A stretch of 8,134 bases of DNA, taken from Nitrospirota bacterium (GTDB lineage Bacteria; Nitrospirota; Nitrospiria; Nitrospirales; Nitrospiraceae). Below are positions 1 through 5,526 of this stretch, in pieces (the first letter of the stretch is position 1; every line of letters starts with the position of its first letter). Location of the stretch: positions 1,182 to 9,315 of the forward strand of contig VBOM01000100.1 in the NCBI GenBank assembly GCA_005877535.1, written 5' to 3'. Position numbers and translations under genes: made by a program. Under the pieces are notes generated by a model. The model saw only the letters and a program-made list of their open reading frames with translations. It was not told the origin of the DNA and did no database searches.

Positions 1-2
1 GT

Positions 3-659
3 ATCTTATCAGGCGCACGGGCCGGGACCATCCTCGTCGACATGACGACGACGCAACCCTCATTAAGCCGTGACATTGCAGCGGCCGCCTCAGCAAATGA
101 TCTATCGGCCATCGATGCACCTGTCTCTGGCGGCGACGTCGGCGCCAAGAATGCCGCGCTCTCAATCATGATCGGTGGCGATACGAAATCTGTTCAGGCC
201 GTGATGCCGCTCTTCGAGCTATTGGGTAAAAAGATCGTGCATCAGGGAGGGCCCGGCACTGGCCAGCAGGCGAAACTCTGTAACCAGATCGTGATCGCCG
301 GCACGATGGTCGGTGTCTGCGAGAGTTTGCTCTATGGCTACAAGGCAGGGCTCGATCTGAACCGGATGCTGGACTCCATTCGTGGCGGAGCCGCAGCCTG
401 CTGGACCTTGGACCATCTCGCTCCACGTATTCTTCAACGAAACTTCGAACCGGGATTTTCCGTCGAGCACTTCGTCAAAGATATGGGCCTCGCTCTGGAA
501 GAGGCAAAACGTATGGGACTCGTACTGCCCGGTCTCACGTTGGTGCACCAGCTCTACCAGACCGTCCAAACGCTCGGGCATGGCCGCAGTGGAACTCACG
601 CGCTGATGCTCGCGCTTGAAGACCTCTGCAAAGTCCACGTGAGTGCGTCACCGGCATGA
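3..659 (+). CDS. NAD(P)-dependent beta-hydroxyacid dehydrogenase (3-hydroxyisobutyrate dehydrogenase family), 5' truncated
   Basis: The reading frame is open from base 3, so the gene enters from outside the window. The ATG at 42 is internal: the 13 codons before it read like the family's conserved [13 protein letters not shown] stretch. About 218 residues remain of a usual 290-300, and the missing N-terminus would hold the Rossmann GxGxxG nucleotide site. Visible family motifs are DAPVSGG (substrate-binding loop, about base 114 onward), the LSIMIGGD strand, and [11 protein letters not shown], whose lysine (codon 273-275) is the expected catalytic residue. The all-alpha C-terminal domain follows and the protein ends in VSASPA. 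The family reduces or oxidises beta-hydroxyacids such as 3-hydroxyisobutyrate, tartronate semialdehyde or succinate semialdehyde with NAD(P). Substrate cannot be chosen from this fragment. It is convergent with the rest of the window and therefore not in the same operon. Confidence 0.9.
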   Translation: MLSGARAGTILVDMTTTQPSLSRDIAAAASANDLSAIDAPVSGGDVGAKNAALSIMIGGDTKSVQAVMPLFELLGKKIVHQGGPGTGQQAKLCNQIVIAGTMVGVCESLLYGYKAGLDLNRMLDSIRGGAAACWTLDHLAPRILQRNFEPGFSVEHFVKDMGLALEEAKRMGLVLPGLTLVHQLYQTVQTLGHGRSGTHALMLALEDLCKVHVSASPA

Positions 660-818
660 ATCCCTTGACTGAATAGCGATGCCCTCTGTCTCTTGGAATC
701 GACCACATACCCCTCACTGCTCAACACCGCAATGTCGACCACGATGAGACAACCACGAACTGCTTGCAGCCTTCGCCTGTGGGAACCTTCTGATCCGGTG
801 AAAATCCCTCGTAGGAGA

Positions 819-842
819 GTTTCTATATAAGTTTCCATATAA
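819..842. repeat. 12-base direct tandem repeat in the convergent intergenic gap
   Basis: GTTTCTATATAA (819-830) is followed directly by GTTTCCATATAA (831-842), an 11 of 12 match, and the pair is flanked by GTAGG on both sides (811-815 and 843-847). It is the most AT-rich spot in the gap and lies 15 bases past the stop codon of the zinc-ribbon gene. The rest of 660-856 shows no clear gene and no stem followed by a T-run. The role of the repeat is unknown: it could be a protein-binding site or slippage debris. Confidence 0.55.
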
Positions 843-856
843 GTAGGTGCGCACGA

Positions 857-1600
857 TTACGGCGAGAGCCGGCGGTAGTGTTTCACAAGAAGCAGCACAC
901 CCCAAGCGAACGAGGCCAGCATCAGGAGAATGCCGAGGTTGTAGGCGAGATGAGCCAGGCGATGGTCATACTCCAGCCAATCCAACATGGTCAAAATGTT
1001 GTTCCAGTCATGCCCGTCCGTTTCCTTCCCGGTCACCCCACCCAGCAATATAAGATCCATGGCCCGCGCATCGTTGATATAGGGGGCAATATCCATGAAG
1101 CTTTCCGCCGTCCACCAGAGGGCCACAGACGCGCCGAACGGATCGCGCGTCTTGGTGAGAAAGGTGGCCAGGCAGACGAGCGGCATCAGGATCTGGCCGA
1201 GACTCCCGCCTAGAACCGTCATGAAGCGCCCCAAGGGGATAAATAGAAGATGGCCTGCCTCGTGGAACGGCAGATTGATCAGATGGAGAAACGATTCCCC
1301 CGTGTAGTTGGTTTCAAGCGGCGTGAAGATAAATGTTCGGCCCCACCAGAGCAGCAACAGAAACACTGCGACCCGACCGGCGAATGTCAACCTGTCCATC
1401 GACGTATCTGAATCAACGAGCCACTCCTTGGCAAGGGACAGGTAGCGCGAGCTATTCTGTGATTCCTGCTGCCGCTGCAGCGGGGCAGGCGAACGATACT
1501 TTGCAAAGACGATCCTGCATTTCACGCACTCTGTCGCTCCGCCAGGCTGATCAGCCCGACACTGAGGACAGGACATGGTCGAGGTCGCGGTGGACTCCAT
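857..1600 (-). CDS. Zinc-ribbon membrane protein with HEAGH motif, M50-like putative metalloprotease
   Basis: This is a 247-residue protein starting at MESTATST. An N-terminal zinc ribbon has CPQC (11-14) and CVKC (25-28). A hydrophilic linker runs to about residue 70, and a first membrane segment spans about 75-92. HEAGH (113-117) sits at the edge of a long hydrophobic region (to about 148), and a last membrane segment (about 220-238) precedes a basic tail. HExxH in a membrane setting is the zinc signature of M50-type peptidases. Instead of the canonical NxxPxxxLDGG it has DIAPYINDAR (170-179), which may supply an acidic third ligand; that is inference. The open frame extends 138 codons further upstream, but that part overlaps the preceding protease gene, is Ser/Arg-rich and looks spurious. 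No clear Shine-Dalgarno precedes 1600; ATG at 1575 (MSCPQC) is an alternative start. I recall the zinc-ribbon plus HEAGH arrangement as an uncharacterised conserved family; proteolysis is unproven. Confidence 0.75.
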   Translation of the reverse strand: MESTATSTMSCPQCRADQPGGATECVKCRIVFAKYRSPAPLQRQQESQNSSRYLSLAKEWLVDSDTSMDRLTFAGRVAVFLLLLWWGRTFIFTPLETNYTGESFLHLINLPFHEAGHLLFIPLGRFMTVLGGSLGQILMPLVCLATFLTKTRDPFGASVALWWTAESFMDIAPYINDARAMDLILLGGVTGKETDGHDWNNILTMLDWLEYDHRLAHLAYNLGILLMLASFAWGVLLLVKHYRRLSP

Positions 1601-1606
1601 AGCCAC

Positions 1607-1635
1607 ACTGTAGGGCCGAGTGCGCGATCGGACAA
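1607..1635 (-). promoter_or_regulatory. Possible sigma70-like promoter for the zinc-ribbon gene
   Basis: Reading the - strand, TTGTCC (1635-1630), 17 bases, then TACAGT (1612-1607) match the -35 and -10 consensus at 4 of 6 positions each. The -10 ends six bases before the ATG at 1600, so a transcript would be leaderless or nearly so, which would fit the missing Shine-Dalgarno. Matches of this quality arise by chance, so this is only a suggestion. Confidence 0.2.
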
Positions 1636-1669
1636 GAAAATCTCTAGATTGATCCAACCTATGGCGCTT

Positions 1670-1750
1670 GACGCGCGAGAGGTGCGAGAAGGGCGCGACG
1701 CGCAAGCTATGATTCCGAGTGTCTCGCCTTTCCCGCTTGTCTCGCGCGTC
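1670..1750. repeat. Long imperfect inverted repeat between the two M50-type genes
   Basis: GACGCGCGAGA (1670-1680) and its exact reverse complement TCTCGCGCGTC (1740-1750) form the 11-base outer arms. Pairing resumes inward after three mismatches, between GCGAGAAGGGCG (1684-1695) and CGCCTTTCCCGC (1725-1736), giving a stem of about 26 positions with a loop near 30 bases. It begins five bases past the stop codon of the M50 gene (stop at 1757-1755). There is no T-run after either arm, so it is not a textbook intrinsic terminator. An intergenic palindromic repeat element that may also attenuate transcription or stabilise the mRNA 3' end fits better. Confidence 0.6.
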
Positions 1751-1754
1751 ACGG

Positions 1755-2729
1755 TCAGTGGAATGAGAAAGGAACAGGCGCGAAGGTGAGCACAAACACG
1801 GCAAATGCAATCCACCCGACAGCGATCCGCTTTCGGCCCAACGGTATGTGAAGATCGCGCACTGGTGGATGCCCGAAACCCCATAGTCCTGCCATGAAGG
1901 CCCAGAGCCACCAGCCGGGCCATCCGACGAATCCCAGTGCGATGAGGACCGGCACGATGGCGAAGGCGATGGTGCGTTGGCGTGAGCCCCACAGAGCGTA
2001 CGCCACATGCCCACCGTCGAGTTGTCCGATGGGAATGAGATTCAATGAGGTCACAAACAGACCGAACCAGGCGGCGAACCCGACGGGGTGCAAGACGATG
2101 TCAGCCTGAGGAGGGATGGACCCGACGACCAGCCAGGACATGAACTGCAAGAGCAACGGTTCGCCCAACTGCAATCCATGGGTCCCCGCCCGATCAACGA
2201 CCGTTGACATGTTCAGACCGATGACCAGTGCCACCAGCGCGGCGATGAAGCCGGCAAGCGGACCAGACACGCCGATGTCGAACAGCGCGCGCCGATTCAC
2301 GATCGGTCCGCGAAGGCGGATAATCGCCCCGAATGTGCCGATGAAATACGGAGGGCCAGGGATGAACAACGGCAACGATGCCGGTACTCCGTGGATGCGG
2401 GAAAGCACATAGTGCCCGCACTCATGGGTCACCAGAATGATCAGCAGCGTGGCGGCGAAGGGAATCCCGTGCCAGAGCGTCTCGGGGTGTTCGAGCAGAA
2501 AGTTCACCGGTCCATGGATCGGACCGTTATAGACCTGATAGGCCCCGGCCCACAATGTGGTAAAGATCGTGGCGACAAAGAGGCTGATGGGCAGGATCCA
2601 TTTCGAGAAGGGTGACTCCTCGAATTCCTCATCCGGGGAGAGAACGCTGAGGTTCTCAGACGGTCCCGCCACAACCGGCAGCTCCCCACTATGGATCGGC
2701 TGATCGTCGTTCCGTTGATCGAGATTCAT
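1755..2729 (-). CDS. Site-2-type intramembrane zinc metalloprotease (peptidase M50 family)
   Basis: This 324-residue polytopic membrane protein has a hydrophilic, acidic N-terminal tail of about 43 residues. A first membrane segment lies at about 44-65. HECGH (102-106) is the zinc-binding and catalytic HExxH inside a hydrophobic helix. The conserved FDIGVSGPLAGF block is at 150-161, and NLIPIGQLDGG (230-240) brings the third zinc ligand D238 with N230 and P233. Two further hydrophobic segments follow to the C-terminus. All catalytic residues are present, so it should be active. The layout resembles the PDZ-less EGY1-like or bacterial S2P-like branch that cuts transmembrane substrates within the bilayer. 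The start at 2729 is 10 bases after the stop of the HTH-hydrolase gene, with TAAGG five to nine bases upstream as a modest ribosome site. Co-transcription with that regulator-like gene is likely. The substrate is unknown. Confidence 0.92.
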   Translation of the reverse strand: MNLDQRNDDQPIHSGELPVVAGPSENLSVLSPDEEFEESPFSKWILPISLFVATIFTTLWAGAYQVYNGPIHGPVNFLLEHPETLWHGIPFAATLLIILVTHECGHYVLSRIHGVPASLPLFIPGPPYFIGTFGAIIRLRGPIVNRRALFDIGVSGPLAGFIAALVALVIGLNMSTVVDRAGTHGLQLGEPLLLQFMSWLVVGSIPPQADIVLHPVGFAAWFGLFVTSLNLIPIGQLDGGHVAYALWGSRQRTIAFAIVPVLIALGFVGWPGWWLWAFMAGLWGFGHPPVRDLHIPLGRKRIAVGWIAFAVFVLTFAPVPFSFH

Positions 2730-2739
2730 GGGGCCTTAT

Positions 2740-3582
2740 TCAATGATTCGACACGAAGGGGTTATGTTCCAGTTCTTCTCGAACCGTCGTGGCCGGTCCG
2801 TGACCCGGCAACAACCGATACTCAGGTGACAATTCAAGTACTTGGGTCCAGACCGATCCCAGATGGGTCTGATAGAGCGTGCTGGGATTCGAGCGGCCAA
2901 TGGATCCTGCAAACAACGTATCGCCGACGAAACAGATGCGCTGTGACTCGGCATCCATTCGATAGCAAATCCCGCCGGGGGTATGGCCCGGCGTAGCCAT
3001 GCAGTGTACGCGCAAGCGCCCGACCGCGATCGTCTGACCATTTTCCGGCTCCTTCAGCTGTGCACTGGGGGGCCGCCAGCTGAGAAGATCGACATCCTCC
3101 GTTCCGAGATACACAGGCGCTTCACAAAACTTCAGAATCTGGTCAATCCCGCCGGCATGATCTGCATGGCCGTGCGTCAGACAAATCCCCATCAGGCGCA
3201 GTCGGTGCGTGGACAAGAACTCGATCATCGCCGGCGCATTGTACGCCGTGTCGATGAGCACCGCCTCCACGCCGTCATGAACCACATAGCCCTGCACTCC
3301 ATAGCCGTTGATCGACCCCTGTATCCTCTCCACGCAGGTCGTCGGCGGTTGCGCAACTGGCTCCCACTTCTCGATCGCGATCTGCTCCAACGGACCAGGT
3401 CGAAGTCCTAACGCCTTCGCCAGCGCCTGAACCTCAATCCGGTCAGGTGGACGAACGCCGCGCTCCAGCGCTGTGATGTCGCCACCGGGCAATCCGGTCA
3501 TCCGCGCCACATTCGCCACGGACCATGCCTGTCCCATGCGGCTCTTCTTGATAATGTCGCAGAAATCGTCTTCGAGCGGCAT
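2740..3582 (-). CDS. XRE-family HTH fused to metallo-beta-lactamase-fold hydrolase
   Basis: This is a 280-residue two-domain protein. Residues about 6-70 look like a cro/C1-type helix-turn-helix: a WSVANVARMTGL helix pair, then DITALERGVRPPD and a closing helix ALAKALGL. Residues about 83-272 form a glyoxalase II-like metallo-beta-lactamase domain with THGHADHAGG (HxHxDH; H137, H139, D141, H142), PGHTPGG (H200), GDTLF (D221) and LLPGHGP (H261). The whole two-metal ligand set is therefore intact. Typical substrates of such hydrolases are thioesters, phosphoesters or persulfides; which applies here is unknown. The acyl-chain specificity helices of true glyoxalase II are absent: the chain ends shortly after H261. 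The domain order suggests a DNA-binding protein whose activity may be tied to a metabolite, or an enzyme with a protein-binding HTH. GAAGG lies seven bases before the ATG. It heads a probable operon with the M50 protease. Confidence 0.9.
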   Translation of the reverse strand: MPLEDDFCDIIKKSRMGQAWSVANVARMTGLPGGDITALERGVRPPDRIEVQALAKALGLRPGPLEQIAIEKWEPVAQPPTTCVERIQGSINGYGVQGYVVHDGVEAVLIDTAYNAPAMIEFLSTHRLRLMGICLTHGHADHAGGIDQILKFCEAPVYLGTEDVDLLSWRPPSAQLKEPENGQTIAVGRLRVHCMATPGHTPGGICYRMDAESQRICFVGDTLFAGSIGRSNPSTLYQTHLGSVWTQVLELSPEYRLLPGHGPATTVREELEHNPFVSNH

Positions 3583-3593
3583 AACCAGGCCTT

Positions 3594-3654
3594 CAGCTAT
3601 CAGCAGTCAGCGATCAGATCTGAGTTCGATCTTTGCTGAGATCTGATGGCTGAC
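3594..3654. repeat. Period-7 repeat ending in a palindromic hairpin
   Basis: Four degenerate 7-mers run in series: CAGCTAT (3594), CAGCAGT (3601), CAGCGAT (3608) and CAGATCT (3615). The segment 3606-3624 pairs with 3636-3654 at 17 of 19 positions around an 11-base loop (3625-3635). It fills most of the gap between the GYD gene (stop at 3693) and the HTH-hydrolase gene (start 3582). No T-run follows on either strand, so I class it as an intergenic palindromic repeat rather than an intrinsic terminator. A transcript from the M16/GYD genes would nevertheless form this stem before reaching the HTH gene, so it may separate the two units. Confidence 0.7.
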
Positions 3655-3692
3655 CAATGAACCGATCAATTCTGTTCCACTCTTGTGCCATC

Positions 3693-3986
3693 TTAACTCA
3701 GGCCGCTAATGATACGGCGATAGTCATCCTCGGAGTAGGCCCTAAGAGTCGTGGACCGCACATTGCCGAGCGATCCCAACTTGAGGCCGAAACTCGCCAG
3801 CTTGTCGTTGTTCGGCATATCAACGATGAGAACAAGATCATAGACCCCAAGTGTCATATAGAAGGATTTGACCTCGCCACCCAAGTCCTTCGCGAGCTTC
3901 TTGACCCCCTCCAGCCGCTTCGGCGAGTCCTTTACGTTCTTGATTCCCTGATCCGTCCAATTGAGAAGCATCAGATAGGTCACCAT
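3693..3986 (-). CDS. GYD domain-containing protein
   Basis: This small soluble protein of 97 residues has full family length. It begins MVTYLMLLNWTDQGIKN and carries the family's GxYD signature as GVYD (residues 47-50) inside a hydrophobic strand. The SLGNVRSTTLRAYSEDDYRRI ending is also typical. The fold is expected to be a small ferredoxin-like alpha/beta barrel-forming dimer, as in Dabb/EthD-type proteins. No enzymatic activity is established for the family and none is claimed here. The start is secure: AAGGAGG sits five bases before the ATG. It follows the second M16 gene after 67 bases on the same strand, so it could be the last gene of that operon or have its own promoter in that gap. 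No signal peptide is visible, which separates it from the envelope M16 pair. Confidence 0.9.
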   Translation of the reverse strand: MVTYLMLLNWTDQGIKNVKDSPKRLEGVKKLAKDLGGEVKSFYMTLGVYDLVLIVDMPNNDKLASFGLKLGSLGNVRSTTLRAYSEDDYRRIISGLS

Positions 3987-3991
3987 GGCGG

Positions 3992-3998
3992 CCTCCTT
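3992..3998 (-). promoter_or_regulatory. Strong Shine-Dalgarno of the GYD gene
   Basis: The - strand reads AAGGAGG, five bases before the ATG at 3986. It is the best ribosome site in the window and suggests that the GYD protein is translated far more strongly than its neighbours. Confidence 0.8.
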
Positions 3999-4053
3999 TG
4001 TTGATGGTCGGACGTGGACAACCAGGCTCTCCGGTGAGCAGGTACTAGCCGAA

Positions 4054-5526
4054 TCAATTCTCCGGTGCGAGCGCGATCTCCTTCACATCTCCGAATTCCG
4101 ACAGCAACTTCGGCAGGGTCTCGCCGGCCCCGACTGCGACAATGGTCAGTCGATCGGGGTTAAAATGTTTCTTCGCAGCCGCCAGGATTTCACCTTTCGT
4201 CAATGCAATCACGCGGGCACGCAACTGCTGGAGAAAATCCTTGGGAAGCCCGTCATATTCCAGCTCAATCAACCGCCCCACAATCGCAGATGAACTGGCA
4301 AAGGAGAACACAAACGAGTTCACATAGGCCTCTTTCGCTTCCGCCAGTTCGCTGTCCGTCACCAACTCGGTCCGCATCCGCTCCATGTTCGAAACAAACC
4401 GGGTAATGACCTCTTGCGTCGAGGGTAACTTCGTCTCTGCACGCATCAGCCAGACGCCTTGATCGTGCACCCCGGAATTCAAGCGGCTGCCGACCGAGTA
4501 GGCCAAGCCCCGCTTGGTCCGCACGTCGTTGAAGAGACGGCTGCGAAAGGAGCTGCCCCCCAGAATATCGTTCGCAATCGCCAACGCCACATAGTCGGGA
4601 TCCTGTTCTTTGATCGACAGATGACCGAGGCGGAGATGCGTTTGCGAGGTCTCCTTGTTCACAAATCGTACAACGGGCTTCCCAGTCGGACCTTGAGGCA
4701 CGTCGGCAATCGTCAGCACCGGAACCTCGCCTTTTTTCCAATCGCCGAATACTTCGCGCAACAGGGCCAGCATCGCGGACTTGTCGAAATCTCCCGTCAC
4801 CCCCAGCATCATGCCGTTCGGATGAATAGTCCTCCGGTGGAAAGCGATCAGATCGTCTCTGGTGATGCGGGTGATGGACGCGATACTGCTTTCACGCGCC
4901 GTCGGGTGATCCGCTCCGTACAGGAGCTTGACGAACTCGCGTCCGACGATCGAACCGGGGGTATCCTGCCTGCGGCGAATCCCTTCGATGGCCTGCAGCT
5001 TGGCCAGTTCAACCCGCGCTGGCTCAAAGGCGGGCGTCCGAATGAGGCCTGCGAAAATCTGGAGCCCCCGCTTCAAGTCCTTGCTGAGCACATCGAGCGA
5101 CGCGGAACCGGATTGCCGCCCAATCGAGATGCCGACATCCCCGGCGAACTGTTCGAGTTCTTCGTCCACCTGCCCGGACGACAGACCGCCGCCCCCGCCT
5201 GTCCGCATGATAGTACCGGTTAGCGAAGCCAGGCCGACCTTCTCTGCCGGATCGAGCCAGCTGCCGGTTCGCATCGTCACAGTTATGCTGATCAAGGGCA
5301 GCTCATGGTCCTCAAGGAGATAGACGACCATCCCATTCTCGATCACCACGCGATCCGGTTCTGGCGGGGTAAACTCAACCGGTTTGAACGTCATCTGCCT
5401 GGGATCGCTCAGTGCAAGATCTCCAGCACAGGCAGCCAGCACCGGGATGAAGACCGCCATGATCATCGAGCACAGAACGAAACCCCATCGCGTCACGTTT
5501 CGCGCTTCGCGTTTCACGTCCCTCAT
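4054..5526 (-). CDS. M16 peptidase-family lipoprotein subunit lacking the zinc motif
   Basis: This 490-residue protein has an N-terminal basic stretch and a hydrophobic segment ending in the lipobox LAAC (C33), so it is probably lipid-anchored. Alanine at +2 argues against inner-membrane retention. Two M16 half-domains follow. Where active M16 enzymes read GLAHxxEH, this one reads GLASLTGTIMRTGG, so neither histidine nor the glutamate is present and it cannot bind the catalytic zinc. The C-terminal half keeps RSRLFNDVRTKRGLAYSVGSR, the region that supplies the arginine/tyrosine substrate contacts in M16 enzymes. This makes it the non-catalytic partner of a heterodimer with the adjacent M16 gene. 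Its ATG overlaps the stop of that gene as ATGA (5526-5523), with GAGGTG just upstream, so the two are translationally coupled and probably made in equal amounts. Codons 4-12 are written by a 7-base repeat. Confidence 0.92.
   Translation of the reverse strand: MRDVKREARNVTRWGFVLCSMIMAVFIPVLAACAGDLALSDPRQMTFKPVEFTPPEPDRVVIENGMVVYLLEDHELPLISITVTMRTGSWLDPAEKVGLASLTGTIMRTGGGGGLSSGQVDEELEQFAGDVGISIGRQSGSASLDVLSKDLKRGLQIFAGLIRTPAFEPARVELAKLQAIEGIRRRQDTPGSIVGREFVKLLYGADHPTARESSIASITRITRDDLIAFHRRTIHPNGMMLGVTGDFDKSAMLALLREVFGDWKKGEVPVLTIADVPQGPTGKPVVRFVNKETSQTHLRLGHLSIKEQDPDYVALAIANDILGGSSFRSRLFNDVRTKRGLAYSVGSRLNSGVHDQGVWLMRAETKLPSTQEVITRFVSNMERMRTELVTDSELAEAKEAYVNSFVFSFASSSAIVGRLIELEYDGLPKDFLQQLRARVIALTKGEILAAAKKHFNPDRLTIVAVGAGETLPKLLSEFGDVKEIALAPEN
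5490..5517. repeat. GTTTCAC-type heptad repeat inside the lipoprotein signal peptide
   Basis: On the + strand four 7-mers follow one another: GCGTCAC (5490), GTTTCGC (5497), GCTTCGC (5504) and GTTTCAC (5511). They are variants of GTTTCAC. The block encodes about residues 4-12 (VKREARNVT) of the M16-family lipoprotein, the charged n-region of its signal peptide. The same 7-mer family, in opposite orientation, occurs at 7078-7098. Confidence 0.65.

Noticed and set aside
596..838. 80-codon - strand frame across the convergent gap
   Set aside because: It overlaps the 3' end of the dehydrogenase, has no clear ribosome site and no recognisable domain. A decayed gene fragment cannot be excluded.
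1601..2014. 138-codon upstream extension of the zinc-ribbon gene's open frame
   Set aside because: It runs through the long inverted repeat and overlaps the well-supported M50 gene on the same strand. The translation is Ser/Arg/Pro-rich with no domain, and the zinc ribbon starts naturally at 1600.
3594..3654. CRISPR-like or intrinsic-terminator reading of the hairpin repeat
   Set aside because: There are no spacers between the repeat units and no T-run after the stem on either strand.
3987..4053. Promoter for the GYD gene in the 67-base gap
   Set aside because: I could not find a -35/-10 pair good enough to report; read-through from the M16 genes explains expression equally well.
4459..5223. 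254-codon open frame on the + strand
   Set aside because: It lies wholly antisense to the M16 lipoprotein gene and its translation has the mixed Arg/His/Pro composition of a shadow frame.
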